Part shown: positions 1 to 12,780 of the stretch, one piece after another | How the letters are laid out: each line of letters begins with the position of its first letter | Numbering within the stretch: position 1 is the first letter of the stretch | DNA from: Lytechinus variegatus | Taxonomy: Eukaryota > Echinodermata > Echinoidea > Temnopleuroida > Toxopneustidae | Direction: 5' to 3' | NCBI RefSeq assembly: GCF_018143015.1 | Contig: NC_054741.1 | Location: 37,724,510-37,788,509, forward strand | DNA: 64,000 nt | Program-made: the position numbers and the translations under genes | The notes under the pieces: generated by a model | The model's input: the letters and a program-made list of their open reading frames with translations, nothing else | The model's database searches: none | Told to the model about the DNA's origin: nothing

Positions 1-254
1 GCCTCTATTTTTCTTTGTTTTTATTTACAATAAGATAAAACAAAACCGAAACGCTGCTGCTCATTCCAATAAAGAGACATTACAAGTGTATTTGAATTTG
101 ATACCATCATGACCATGGAAAGGAAGGTAGGACATAAGCAAAAGAAATGGATTCTTAGTATCATACGAAAATACTGAGCATGCTGTCATATTGAATGATA
201 TATGATTTAGATCATTATTTTGCATTCATTGTCATGATTGTAGAGGATGACTGT

Positions 255-292
255 ATAGAGAGAGGGAGAGAGAGAGAGAGAGAGGGGGGGGG
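255..292. repeat. (AG)n simple repeat ending in a G run
   Basis: Purine tract of AG/GA dinucleotides followed by about nine G. Seen directly; no coding potential. Confidence 0.9.
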
Positions 293-456
293 TCATCCAT
301 CTTACTGAATTAAACTGAATTTAAAAAGTACATTTTACAGAGAATGGTGCACATGCAACGACAAAAAAATCATAAATGCTGGGGTCACACGTCATGATAA
401 ATGCATTGTATTAAAAAATACATGAATGGAAGCACATTGGTCATCATTGGTATCCA

Positions 457-594
457 GGGGAACATTTTCATGAAAGGACCGGTTAGACGTTTTATCCGAC
501 AGTTACCATGGTAACAGTCACTCTCAGCCAATCACTCTCAAGGAAAGTTGTCAGACCTGACAACCCGTCGGATGAAAATGTTGATAAAACGCAC
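457..594. mobile_element. MITE family A, short copy 1
   Basis: A compact element with inverted ends. The left end reads ATGAAAGGACCGGTTAGACG and the right end CGGATGAAAATGTTGATAAA. The interior holds TTATCCGACAG and TGTCAGACCTGACAA. Longer copies of the same family lie at 3,156-3,629 and 55,365-55,873, where other elements are inserted. No protein is encoded. Its boundaries are set by comparison with those copies. Confidence 0.75.
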
Positions 595-932
595 CCCCCC
601 CGATGGTTTTGAAAATGGAAACAAAAAGAAAAAAAAATCCATTGAATGCGATTACATGCGAATGAGCGTAGTATCGATGAGGTTTTTGTTACTACAGCTG
701 TCTTAAGAAGAAAATGGTTCTAATGCATGTATAGTCTTGCCTGATTGATTTATCGAAACATGTTCTATCATGGTGGTAGGTATCGTTATGAAATTCATAA
801 TACAATGTCTAACTCGACATTTCATAATGTATAGTACATTGACTTTTCTATTATGTAGTATAAATATTTCATTAATTTCTTTGGAGATATCAAACTTTTT
901 TTTTACTCAATCATGAAATTGGGATTGGTAAA

Positions 933-1343
933 CCCTTCTGGAACGAACACAGTGTCACGCAGTGTGATCACAGTGTGTTTACATAGTGGAATATTTTATT
1001 CACACTATTAAAATGCTCAAATTCAACACTGTCAAGAAATGTTCGCACTGTAGACACCTCGACATTGTTGCACAGAGTGATCACAGTGTTTTTACACAGT
1101 GGACTATGCGAAAATGTTATTCACACTATCGAAATGCTCAAATTCACCCCTGTCAAGAAATTTTCACACTGTGGACACCTCGTCAGTGTGACTGCTTAAA
1201 GCATGATCACATAGACGACTATGTGAATATGACTGAGATTCACACTGTTACAATGTTCAAATTTAACAGTGTGAAGGTGATTTCACATCGTGTTCCACAC
1301 TGTGAACACATGTGGGCACACACTATTGTTCTTGCCAGTAGGG
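933..1343. mobile_element. MITE with dense CACACTGT/ACAGTGTG subterminal repeats
   Basis: The ends are inverted: CCCTTCTGG on the left and CCAGTAGGG on the right. Between them the octamer CACACTGT and its reverse complement ACAGTGTG, with close variants, recur many times on both strands, often as CAGTGTGATCACAGTGTG. Part of the region is open for 120 codons on the plus strand, but that protein is only a translation of the repeat and is not considered a gene. In known DNA transposons such subterminal arrays can be transposase-binding sites. The superfamily is not recognised. Confidence 0.7.
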
Positions 1344-3155
1344 AATAGCCAACGAAATGGAGAATATGACTGTATCAGACTCCCATATTGCTAAAATCAA
1401 GCCACCGTTTATATTTGTAACCAATCATTTGGTCATATTAAACCACACTCTTCTCTTAAGGAAAAAAAACAAATCTATACAAAAACTAATGACCGATGTT
1501 TTGGTTATCTCGACGATCTTATCCGACTAGATAAATGTAACGTATCCTTGTTAATACACAAATTCGAAAATGTACAGAGATGATTTATAAGCTTTTTAAA
1601 ATATATCCAGTTGTGAGGATTCTTTCATAAACTGCCATGATGAATTATGGCAGCTGTAATCATTCAAAGAATAGATAGCCTTCTCTCATCGACCAACACA
1701 TTAGTTTGTATATAAAACAATTATACTAATATTTCAGCGAGATGTTACCGGCTATACAATTACAATGTCCAAATATTGTATGATCCCCACCATCTTATAA
1801 CATAAGGCAATTATTACAGATATCTAGATCGAGATCCGTAAAAGCAACCGATGTGTAACTAAATGATATTCTGAGTTTCCAAAAGTTTATATACATGCAA
1901 AAACGAATAGATAAATGAATAAATAAATAACAGTTAAATGAATAAGTATAAAGCACAGTTTGGTAATATTAATAATGCTTAGTAATATAGTTTTAAACAT
2001 TAAAGCTGCTCCAAAAGCTTCGTCAGACATAATAGGCCTTCTGAATGATATTGGTTATTTTATCTTTTGGTTTAACACTAAACATTCTTGTACATAATTG
2101 CGAATGAACCTAAATAACAAGCTTATCTACCTACCTCGTTTATTTCCAGATGAATGGAGCTGCAAAATAGGGCAAACTCGTCCAAAAACTGTCTTGCAAG
2201 AATCACAAAAATGGGTGAAAGGAGTATTGAGAAATCAGTGAAATTCTCTGGTGCCGCCTTGGAGAATTAAAATCGAATCAGTGAAATTGGTAGTTGCTAG
2301 AATGCCAATGCCGAACACATTACTGTGGATAATAGATTTTTGATGAGGATTTCAACATGGAAACAATCACTAAAGGTCACGTGAGATGGGTGATGCACTG
2401 ATATCAACTCAAAGAGAGATGTCATTTTGTGCTATCAGACGAGGAGTATTGCGAGAGTACGAACCGAAGCGCGCCAATTTATATGAATATTAAATTTGGG
2501 GTTGCCCGGTATTTGTTGCAAGGATGAGTGCGTACTGCTATCGTGAAGGAGCTAATTTTAAATCTGCTTCCCTGATTTATAACTCGGTCTTGCTTGTTGT
2601 CCTAAAAAAAAAACGGAGCTGAAACTAAATTGCAGAGGCATAGATGATTGAATGGAAGCAGACATTATTAGATCTTCGTAATGCTATTGGTATATCGAAA
2701 TAATCAAATTAACAGGAAATGTTTTGATAGTATATTGCTTTTAAAAGTGAGATTTTAACAATATAGACCTAACTGTTAGAATTAATGTTTGATAAAGGTA
2801 AATGTAAACTTTAACCACTAAAATTATAAGATGGAATAACGGTAATCTTCAGCACAATTATACATTGTCATTCAGTCTTAGACCTCGTTATTGAGTACAA
2901 ATTACTTGTTAATCTATATTTCTTTAATGAGAAAAAAAATCATGAAAAAATGGATTTAAGCTCAGATTACCCATCACGATTAGTTTTCATTCCTACTCAA
3001 ATTTTTTTTTCTCTTTCTTCTTTCTTTCCTTTTCTTCTTTTTTGTTTACAAGATACTGAATGTATTTATACAAAAAATATTTGGAGGGAACTGATTATTT
3101 GATTATCTAATTTTTGAATTGATTCCTGCCTCGTGTGTTTACAACTAACAGTTCT
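1344..3155. other. No gene seen
   Basis: AT-rich DNA with stops in all frames. No domain-like ORF, no convincing exon and no clear element ends were recognised. Confidence 0.6.
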
Positions 3156-3629
3156 GGGGAGCGTTTCATGAAAGGACTTGACAGACATTTTATCCGACAA
3201 GTATCAGTTTATCCGACAGTTACCGTAGGAACAGTGCCTCTCAGCCAATCAGAATCAAGGAAAGATATCAGATCTGACAACTTGTCGCATGGGCGGAAAT
3301 CCCAGGGGGACAGGGGGACGTGTCCCCCCTACTCAAAATAGTAGGGGGACACAATATTAAATATCCCCCTACTATTTTGGGTCTTTGGTGATGCTAAGAA
3401 ATATATCACTCAAAATATGAATAAAACGTGCGTTTTCGGACGAGATGACCCCTTTTTTTTTTTGCTTGTCAAATTTATTTTCGTCGAAATTACCTTACAT
3501 TTTAGGTAATAGCCTTTTTTTTCCTTTTTTTTTTGCTTGTCAAATTTTCCACACCCTTGTCCCCCTTACCTTTTGGGAGTGATTTCCTCCCCTGACTAAG
3601 CGGATGAAAATATTGATGAAACGCTCCCC
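3156..3629. mobile_element. MITE family A, copy 2, interrupted
   Basis: It starts GGGGAGCGTTTCATGAAAGG and ends GATGAAACGCTCCCC, so the ends are inverted. The middle matches the copies at 457-594 and 55,365-55,873 (TTATCCGACA, ATCTGACAACTTGTCG). Another element at about 3,291-3,593 splits the right half. Confidence 0.8.
3291..3593. mobile_element. Small element nested inside MITE family A copy 2
   Basis: It begins GGGCGGAAATCCCAGG and ends GGGAGTGATTTCCTCCCC, an imperfect inverted repeat. It interrupts family A between CTTGTCGCAT and GCGGATGAAAA, a stretch that is contiguous in the copy at 457-594. The interior contains runs of C, G and T and the phrase GCTTGTCAAATTT twice. It is non-coding. 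Confidence 0.65.
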
Positions 3630-5021
3630 AGGCTTTCAGTATTCTCGTAAATGTCACCATTATCATACAGAGGTATATGAAGACAAGATTTTATGAAATA
3701 AACCACTTCAGGTGTCATGGGTGTGTAAGATACTGTGAACTAATTGATAAATTCATAATACCAAGTGAGTGTGTAATACAACTTATCTGGAAAATCGATG
3801 AAGCTTGAAAATCTCCATCGCTTTCAATCCTATTCGAAAGCGGTCAAAGATGAGATGATGATGTGCGTCATCGATGGATGGTCATCATGGTCATGGCATT
3901 TGAGATACTGATTGGTCAATATTTAGGAACTGAATAAGCCAGTTCGGAGTTCCTTTCTGCGCATGATCAAAAGATTCTACGCATGATCAGAGGAAGGTCA
4001 TTTGTACTTAAGTGACATGGTGGTTTATAATCTAATGAGATCAGCAACTTTGATGTCTTGATTATTCATGTATTCTTTTGAATAATGGTTTTCATTTACA
4101 TCCACAAAAAAACAACAACAATGCGTCCACGAACGACTGTATTTCACAAGTTGCAAAGTACATTGTGCAACATGCTATGTAATGCATTCAAAGTAGGAAT
4201 ATATACAAGTACCTTCATAAAGTGTTCATTGGTGTGCTAATCTAGTCACCTGGTCTATTCAATTTCTTCATCCTGCTATGTAAGGCAAGCTTACGTAATA
4301 TCTTGCTTTGAAATCTGCCAATCATAATGAAAGAAATGAAAGGTTATTTAGCCAAACTTGTCCATGAAGGAAATTCGAAATGGTCTATTCTTTGGTCGCG
4401 AAGAAAGCAGATTGATATAGGGGAACGGTTTATTAACCCCATCACAATATATAGACCTACAGACAAATAAAGAAGATAAACATTGATCATCTTGGGAAGA
4501 TCAATGATTACGTATTTTGGTAAAGAAATATACAGTTCATAAGAAACACAATATCGAATCACCTCATCCATGTCTATGTTGCCTTCTCTCCCTGCCATTT
4601 CTTTATATTTCTTCCTCTGCCTTTTCTTTTCTCAATCCTCTTCTTCTTCTATCACTTCTTCCTCGCCCTTTCCTTTCATTTTTCCGTTATTATTCTCGCT
4701 CTACATCTCCCTCCCCCCTTCTCCCGTTTCTCACTTTCAATTTCATTACCTACATGTATTTCGTATCCATTGTATTATGTCATGCAAAAATCAGCGTTCC
4801 ATTTTTTCAATATTTTTTCCGTAATCAAGATTATCAATGATGTAGGCAGATGTTGAAGGTAGATGCATACGTGAAAGCTTGTAAGGAGTCAGATCGATGA
4901 CGTGCACGTAAAGCGGATCTGAAGAATTGTACAATATTTTCTCCGTTAACGTGCCCAGTAAGTATATGATAGCTTCCATCTTTGTCCATAGAATAAGGTA
5001 AATTAAAGTGGATCTTAGACA
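3630..5021. other. No gene seen
   Basis: AT-rich with a pyrimidine-rich tract around 4,590-4,730 that creates artificial open frames (Ser/Leu/Phe-rich). No supported gene. Confidence 0.6.
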
Positions 5022-5862
5022 CACTGCAAAAACACCGGTGTTGATGGGGTACTCCGGGCTGAAAATATTTATATCTAAATTACTAGAATAAAATTCACAA
5101 AGCAAAATGCTGAAAATTTTATCAAAATTGGATAACAAATAATGAAGTTATTAAATTTTAAAGTTAGCAATATTTTGTGAAAATAGTTACATGCATGTCA
5201 TCGTGAATATTCATTAGTTGGACTGATGATGTCACATCCCCACTTTCCTTTTTCTTATGTTATTACATGAAATCATAATCATTTCAATTTTCCATACATG
5301 TGCGATGTGTGAATACTGTGTCTCCTTTATAATGAAACAAGTTGCAGCAATGAATATCTAATGCACTAAATCAGTTATCAATCCATTTTCGTTGTTCTTA
5401 GTAGAAAAAATATTGAATAAACCTAATTTCATACAATAAAATGCAAAAGAACAAGTGGGGATATGACATCATTAAGTTGCTCATTGAATATTCATGAAGA
5501 CATGGCTAGAACTGTTTCACGGGAATAATGCAAATAATTTAGATGCCATAATTTTGTTATTCCTACTCCGATTTTGATCAAATTTTCATTGTGTTGTTTG
5601 TCTGATTTTCCTTTATCTGTTTAAATCATATTATTCTCAGCCCGGAGCATCCCTTTAATTCCAGTCCGGTATCTATTGTGTCCACACCAGATCGAGAAGT
5701 GTTAAACAAGACCAGTTTGGTTTTGGTCTAACGTACACCAGATAGGTATTTATACCACGCCAATTAGTATTAAAACAGCATCGGTTTGATTCCAAACAGT
5801 TGTTTCATTATATCTGTGGTGTACCAGACTGGTTGTATATCAACGACGAAGTTTTTGCAGTG
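5022..5862. mobile_element. MITE family B (CACTGCAAAAAC ends), interrupted copy
   Basis: It opens with CACTGCAAAAACACCGGTG and closes with GTTTTTGCAGTG, an inverted pair. The interior phrases (ACACCAGAT, AACAAGACCAGTTTGG, ACACCAGATAGG) match the uninterrupted 230-bp copy at 10,773-11,002. A larger element at about 5,046-5,657 is inserted near the left end. No coding sequence. Confidence 0.75.
5046..5657. mobile_element. Foldback element, 'CTCCGGGCTGAAAAT' family, nested in family B
   Basis: About 610 bp with inverted ends: ACTCCGGGCTGAAAATATTT on the left and CTCAGCCCGGAGCATCCC on the right. Both arms carry AAATGCTGAAAATTTTATCA-type and TCATGAATATTCAT-type phrases. The same family recurs at 52,112-54,907 (split by a LINE), and in pieces near 43,830-44,140 and 49,815-49,925. 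ORFs on either strand in this stretch are repeat translations. Confidence 0.75.
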
Positions 5863-6255
5863 CATGATCGTTTCAAGCAGCAGGCATCACTTCCAAATCT
5901 TTATTATACAAAATATTCATGAAGTTATTCAGCTCTTAGAATATTAAATAGAAAGTACAGGACTTTCTCCGTTCGGGAAGGGGTGCTCAAAGTAGGTCAC
6001 GTATTGTTTACGAGCAAGGAAAGGAACGATACGACCGAGAAATTGTTTAGGGAGATTGTTGCATCTTCTGATTGAAAAGTGAATAGTCTGGTCATCAATT
6101 GGAGTTGAAATAGTAAAAAGTAGGCTTTGAAAATTATAGGGAAATAGCCAGTAGCGTAACCATGTCTTTTACACATTTGGATAATATGGGCCTACGTACG
6201 TAATAAACCGGTTCCACATGACATTTGCTCCGGGTACAAGTGCTCCGACTGCACG

Positions 6256-6861
6256 TTAAAGGTCAAGTCCACCTCAAAAAATGTTGATTTGAATCAATAG
6301 AGAAAAATCAGACAAGCACAATGCTGAAAATTTCATCAAAATCGGATGTAAAATAAGAAACTTATGACATTTCAAACTTTCGCTTATTTTCAACAAAATA
6401 GTTATATGAACGAGCCAGTTACATCCAAATGAGAGAGTCGATGATGTCACTCACTCACTATTTCTTTTGTTTTTTATTGTTTGAATTATGCAATATTTCA
6501 ATTTGTACGAATTTGACGATTAGGACCTCTTTGCCTGAAGCACAAAATGTTAAAATAATGGAATTCCATGTGTTCAGGGAGGAATAAAACTTCATTTCAC
6601 ATGACAATGACGAGAAAATAAAAATATTTCATATTTCATATAATAAAATACAAAAGAAATAGTGAGTGATGTCATCAACTCTCTCATTTGGATGTAACTG
6701 GCTCGTTCATATAACTATTTTGTTGAAAATAAGCGAAACTTTAAAATGCCATAACTTTCTTATTTTACATCCGATTTTGATGAAATTTTCAGTGTTATGC
6801 TTGTTGAATTTTTCTCTTTTTATTCAAATCAAGTTTTTGTTGGGGTGGACTTGTCCTTTAA
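6256..6861. mobile_element. TTAA-flanked foldback MITE, family C copy 1
   Basis: Both ends carry TTAA: TTAAAGGTCAAGTCCACC on the left and GGTGGACTTGTCCTTTAA on the right. The two halves are long inverted copies sharing ACATCCGATTTTGATGAAAT, CTCACTATTTCTTTTGT and GCTCGTTCATATAACTATTT. Further copies lie at 9,167-9,735, 44,492-45,103 and 49,208-49,696. A TTAA duplication is typical of piggyBac- and Kolobok-like transposition, but the superfamily cannot be fixed without a transposase. Confidence 0.85.
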
Positions 6862-9166
6862 GCTAATCATATAAAACCTTACCTCCAAAACTAAGTAAAC
6901 CCTAATCCCTATCTTTACATTTATCATGAACCACAAACTCTATTATCACCTTAACTCTAAGCCCTCTGAGATATTAAAATAGGAGCAAATGTCGTGTCAC
7001 CAATAAACCAGATACATGAACATACTAAGAAAAAAATAACAATTTTATACCCTTTAAATGCAACACTGTGATTCTTTTTACTACATCTTGCTCCAGAAGA
7101 AGCTTTTACCTTTTAGGGCGTAGAGTAGAACCTTTCGGGGAGGTGCGAATTGGCACTTAATAAAATTGAACGAAAACTTTTGTTATTTGTATGTTCTTAT
7201 TTACATCCTCATTGTACATTGAACCAAAGAATAGCATGATATACATTAAATTTCAACATAAAAACTTTGACAACATGATATAAGTATAACAAGAAAGAAT
7301 ATTAGATAGATATTCAATAGCAAGCAAACATCATACTCCATAATTTCACTTTTCAATCTTCTTTTTGCAATTTTTGAACGAAAAGGTAATGCACCCTTAA
7401 ATTTACAAAGTGCAAACCTTTTACCTTGACCTCAAAACTTCATTTTCATTTCACATCATTTGTGATATCCAAAATCATCTTATTGATTCTTATAAAAGTT
7501 TTGTTGTCTGCAATATACTGCAAGTATTTCAAGATAATGAGCAAAATATACATTCTTATTCAAATTAATAGATCTGAAATGACTTTGGACCAGTAACCTT
7601 AAACCAACTGACTAATCTAATTACCGATACCTGGTAATCACTATATCATGTTTAACTTAATACTGATTGATAATTTCAATATTTATTTAATTCAAAATCT
7701 AACCAAAACTCTTTTGTATTTTCTTTATTTTGACCCCTAATTGACCACTTTGCCTTCAATGGAGAACTGAAATTCATTCATCATTTTTTTTTATACTTGA
7801 TGACAAATCAATGATTTTTTTCAAGAATAGGGGTTTGCTAAATTAGGCCTAGCTTGTATAATCAAAATCTTAGCATTGTTAAGTTTTATGAAATGAAATC
7901 AGGACATGGTCAAACTGCAAAACTCTTAATGGCCTTTTACCGTGATCATGTGACTTGATACTCATGCAAGATGGCCTGTGATACTTCATCACCCATATCC
8001 TCTCTAAGATATGATCAAGATCTTTCAAAACTTAATTTTTTTTAAGATTTGAAGTTGATATTTCAACATGGTTAAGTTCAGTGACCTTGACCACGTGAAA
8101 CACATGCTAAATGATTAGTAAAAGCATGTATGATGCACTGGATTATAATTTCCATCACTGAAAGGAATGTTCAGGTCGCTTGATCTAACTTGGGCTTTAA
8201 TGTGAATTCTAGTCTGGAAATACGAACTAGAAAAAGACAGAAAATATCATGAAAATTATTTTCTTTCTTGAATAAAGTTGGTTATTTTGATATATATAAT
8301 AGATTCCTTGACCGCATAAAAGGTGGTTTCGGTGTCAAAATCATGATTCTACGTTACTCAGAAGCCGAGATTTTGTCAGAAACCTTGTTTTTTGGCGGCC
8401 ATTTTGAAAAAAAATCCAAGATGGCAGCCATATAAGTCACGGTGCATATGGAAACATTGTTATTCTGAATCCTTATACAATATCCTTTCCAAAAATATGT
8501 TTTTTCAATTTCTCGAATAAAATCCGGCGAAAGCTAAAATATGAACACAGTGATACAACCTGACTATCTCTAATTCAGCAGATTTAAGTCAATCTAATAG
8601 ATTCATGTCAATCATATGAAAATTACGACTATCTCTTTCTATTCCTCTTGCTATTAAAGCGGGAGATGAAACAAAAGGGACAATCTTATTCTTTAATGCC
8701 TAATGAGGGCTTGAAATCTAATGATAATATGGCCTGAAAACTGGACATTTCAAGCACTTTTGTAATCATAAATAAGATGCATCAGTTAATATATTTTCAA
8801 CCACTTATATACGAGCGCAAATTGGGAGCAAAAATTTATGATAAAATGTCATAAAAATGCGATTTTGAATAGTTTGTTGTATAATCAATATTGAGAGACA
8901 TGTAACTCGCTAATCAGCGCTAGCTGATTCGTTTTGACAATCAGACCTGAAAATGGATATTTTGAAAACTTTATGGAATACACGAAAATAATAGGTACTT
9001 GATAAATCAAAATTTGAGAGCGCGCAGCGCGAGTAGAAAATGTTAATATTCAGACCATAAAACTGACATTTTTACAGAGCACTTTTTAAAAATCAATGTA
9101 TAAATCACACAAAATAATGAAAGTTAAATGGAGGCCCCGTGTAGAGAGGGCCACAACTGTTGCACG
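6862..9166. other. No gene seen
   Basis: AT-rich sequence with no supported exon. Around 8,810-9,030 it contains a dispersed motif built on GAGCGCGCAGCGCGAG-like phrases that also appears near 47,215, 48,610 and 48,770, suggesting an unclassified old repeat. Confidence 0.55.
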
Positions 9167-9735
9167 TTAAAGGAAAAGTCCACCCCCACACAAAGTTGAT
9201 TTCAATAAAATAATCAAAATCTAACAAGCATAACACTGAAAATTTCATCAAAATCGGATGTAAAATAAGAAAGTTACGACATTTTAAAGTTTTGCACATC
9301 CTGGTGGGTGTTTCATAAAGCTGTTCGTAAGTTAAGAGCGACTTTAAGAACGACTGGTGATCCCTTCTTATTGTAAATGGTATATTCATTGGCAATGGTT
9401 TAGCGTGTAAGAAAGGATCACCAGTCTTTCTTAGAGTCGCTCTTAACTTACGAACAGCTTTATGAAACGGAGGTCGGTATGCAAATGAGGAGACTGATGA
9501 CGTCATTCACTCACTATTTCTTTTATATTGTATTGTATCAAATATTCTAATTTTCTCCTCTTTGTCAAGTGAAACAATGATTAATTCCTCCTGAACTTAT
9601 GGGACTAGCATTGTTTAATACTATATGGTTCGGCCAAGTTGGTCCTTATTGTCAAATATGTTAAAAATGAAATATTGTATAAGTCAAACAATAAAAACAA
9701 AATAGTGAGTGAAGTACATCATCGACTGAAATCGA
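9167..9735. mobile_element. TTAA-flanked foldback MITE, family C copy 2, right end missing
   Basis: The left end TTAAAGGAAAAGTCCACCCC and the first arm match family C. The copy loses identity about 115 bp before the expected right end (after GTGAGTGAAGTACATCATCG). It is interrupted by a second MITE at 9,305-9,472. Confidence 0.75.
9305..9472. mobile_element. 168-bp MITE nested in family C copy 2
   Basis: Near-perfect inverted repeat: TTTCATAAAGCTGTTCGTAA on the left and ACGAACAGCTTTATGAAAC on the right, with GAGCGACTTTAAGAACGACT mirrored by TTTCTTAGAGTCGCTC. The short spacer is TCTTATTGTAAATGGTATAT. Non-coding, recently inserted judging from the arm identity. Confidence 0.8.
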
Positions 9736-10772
9736 CAAAACTATACAAACTTTCTCTTCAAACAAAATTGCTTAGTCATAGGAACTTTTGAAGTGATTCT
9801 GTCACATTTTATTTTACTGCGTGCTTCTCCATGAACTAAATTATTTCGCAATTGTACATTCATTTTAAAGGATGCAATGCGGATAGAGTTTAAATGATTT
9901 GACTTCAAAATAATGATTATAAACAAAGAATTGCACTTCCTTATGGAGACATTCTTTCCTTCGACATCAATGATAAAATCATAGGTAAGTTTTATGCTTA
10001 TTTATATACTTTGGGATGACAACAATGTGTTTTCCATAGATATAAAAATAATGTTGACTCTTTGTTCAAATAAAGATAGGACCTTATAAAGCAGCCATCA
10101 AAAACAAGTTATTAGAGACAATGTGACATTAAAGTACAACAATAATGCATGCTAATTCTAGAACAAATAACAATGTAAATAATGTATTCAATACCTGAAT
10201 ACCGGTAAGTTATTTGTTTGAAGGAATACGTATAGGGAGTTTTAATGAACAAGCCATAAACGACGTTTTGTTAAATATGAGAAGACATGGTCACCATATT
10301 AAGTACAATATATCAGTCAGATATTGAAAAATTATTTTCCTTATTGCATGTAAAGAAAATGCATACATTGTGCGCGGGCATGCCTGAATCCGATGACAGG
10401 GGTAATAATAATTTAGATTTAGATTTATTTATTTCCGTTCAAAAAATGAAAGAATCGAAATAACAGTGTAAACATGTTCAAAATAATACATACTCAAAAT
10501 AATGTAATAACAAATATTTAAGATAAATTGACTGAACATTGCAATGTAAAGCGCTGTATTATAAATGTAAATATTATTTTTTATTATTACGAGTGCAAAT
10601 TAATTTACTTAGTATTCATTTCCCTAGAGATTGATGTCAGAAATGTCAGACTGTTCAAAGATGTTCCTTTCTTCTAAACTGTTTTAAATCTCCATTTTTA
10701 AATGATAAGTACCAAATACATATAAAACATAATAAAAGATACTCTTATTATCTATCTATGTGTGTGGAAGTG
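9736..10772. other. No gene seen
   Basis: AT-rich DNA without a domain-bearing ORF or recognised element. Confidence 0.6.
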
Positions 10773-11002
10773 CACTGCAAAAACTCGGATGTTGATTTAA
10801 CACCAGCCCGGAATCTATGTATGTCCACACCAGAGAAGTATTGAAACAACACCAGTTTGGAATCAACCCGATGCTGTCTTAATACTAATTAACACCTATC
10901 TGGTGTTAGACCAAAACGAAACTGGTGTTGTTTAACACTTGTATGGTGTGGAGATATTAGATTCCGGGCCGGTGTTAAATCAACACCTGAGTTTTTGCAG
11001 TG
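10773..11002. mobile_element. MITE family B, uninterrupted 230-bp copy
   Basis: Clean inverted ends, CACTGCAAAAACTC and GAGTTTTTGCAGTG, followed inward by GTTGATTTAACACC and GGTGTTAAATCAACACC. Repeated short inverted phrases such as ACACCAGTTTGG and AACTGGTGTTG fill the centre. It serves as the reference for the interrupted copy at 5,022-5,862. Confidence 0.85.
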
Positions 11003-12165
11003 TGGTTCGACTTTGATTTTATAGTATGTATAGTAGAGAGTCAATGACTTTTTTTTTAATACAAAAATCCTATGTAGACAAGGTAAAATGCACTTTTTCT
11101 GTCATTACGAGTTTACTTACACATGTGGGCAAGTGTTTTCACTTTGATTTTATAGATAATTATGAAGCATTTTAGCTGATATTGCATTTTTCATTTACCA
11201 AGAAAAACGAATCTGTTATCTGCATCTACAATGTACACACATAAGCTAACGTTGCTATTGTACTATCTTTACGTTCAATTTTCTTGCCTTTGGATTCACC
11301 ATAATAGCTCTATGGATTCACGTAAGATTATTCCACACCCTAATCATCTATCAACATGATCAGTATCATGCCAAAAGGTAAATGACACTTGCCAGTTTGT
11401 CTCAATTCATTAAAAATTTCTAATGATTCTGAAACGTTGAATCTACACAGCAGGAATGTACAATTTGTCGGTATAGACAGTTTATAGTCGCAAATATAAG
11501 GTTATGAGTTAAAATGACACCGAGAGAGATCCTTGTCATTTGATCTGTTGTTTGACATCGGTCATTAAGCCCGTTTGAAAATGACGGCATCATCTGCGCA
11601 ATTTTTTGGATCCATTGTTCGTGCAATTTTGGACCGATACGATTTTGTCCATTGCACGCGCGCGAGTCAAGACCACCGGCATCGAATTTGTTTATATGAG
11701 GCAATCAAATGACCGGCTACTCTTGCGTCCAAGTATTTTTAATGTCAAATGACAAAGATTTATTTTGGTGTCGTATAAAACATAATCATTTCATCTTCCA
11801 CCGAATGAAGTATTCTCTCCAATGCACTCATGAACATTCATTATTTGTATATTACCTCAACATATATAATAAACATAAACACAATTTCTACAGGCACAAT
11901 GAAAGAATATTATAATCAGAGTATGTACATATATTATAAACATGGGCTGAACCTCTAACCTAAATTTATCACTATATATACAAACACCCTCACGATGCAA
12001 TTCTGCCCTATGACATGAGGTTCAATAAGTAATTTTGCACCTCTCTGGATGCAGATAACGAGATAGGCCATCTGTGCAGCATGAAGATGATGTTGCACAT
12101 AAATCAATCACGGATATAGACTATATCATTCTGCAGGTGACACCAAGAGAAAGCAACACATTTTG

Positions 12166-12214
<49 letters not shown>

Positions 12215-12780
12215 CTAAATCCTACTTAAGGAGAAGCTTTAGGGTTAATAATCAACGGAAGGGCGAACTCGACCCAAAGGGGAATATTTGGATTCGCCCT
12301 TACGTTTTAAAGCTAAAATTCTCAATGACGGGGGTTCAACACAATGCTTAAAATCTATTCCAGCAGAGGGCAGTATTCCTTTTTACTTCCTACGAACTTT
12401 GGGCCAAATCTACCCAGCAGTACTCTGACATTACAATCATGCACAAAACTGTGTGTATATACCGTTTGGAGGAAAACTGGTTGTTAAGGCGAATTGATGT
12501 ATATGCTGACAATCTTTGTAAAATGGGGTATATATCAACATTATCTGTCAATGAAAATGTAACTCAATCCACCACCTACGTTATCCCAAAACTACACCAC
12601 AATATATAAAATGTACAAAACATGAATGCTTTTAATCCTAATAGTGCCCCTCTTTCGAAAATCTCTATATATTTTACTTTTATATCTTCTACGAAGATTT
12701 CGCTGTTACAATGATAAGCGTTTGCAACGTGAACATGTAGTGTGCACGAGAACAGCGAAAAGCACAAATTACTGCGCGCG
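11003..12780. other. No gene seen; contains an (AT)n tract
   Basis: No supported exon. An (AT)n microsatellite spans about 12,168-12,211. The open frame over it is Ile-Tyr repeats only. Confidence 0.6.

Noticed and set aside
986-1348. 120-codon plus-strand ORF
   Set aside because: It lies wholly inside the CACACTGT-rich MITE. Its His/Cys/Thr-rich sequence only reflects the repeat.
12163-12351. 62-codon ORF with Ile-Tyr repeats
   Set aside because: Product of the (AT)n microsatellite.
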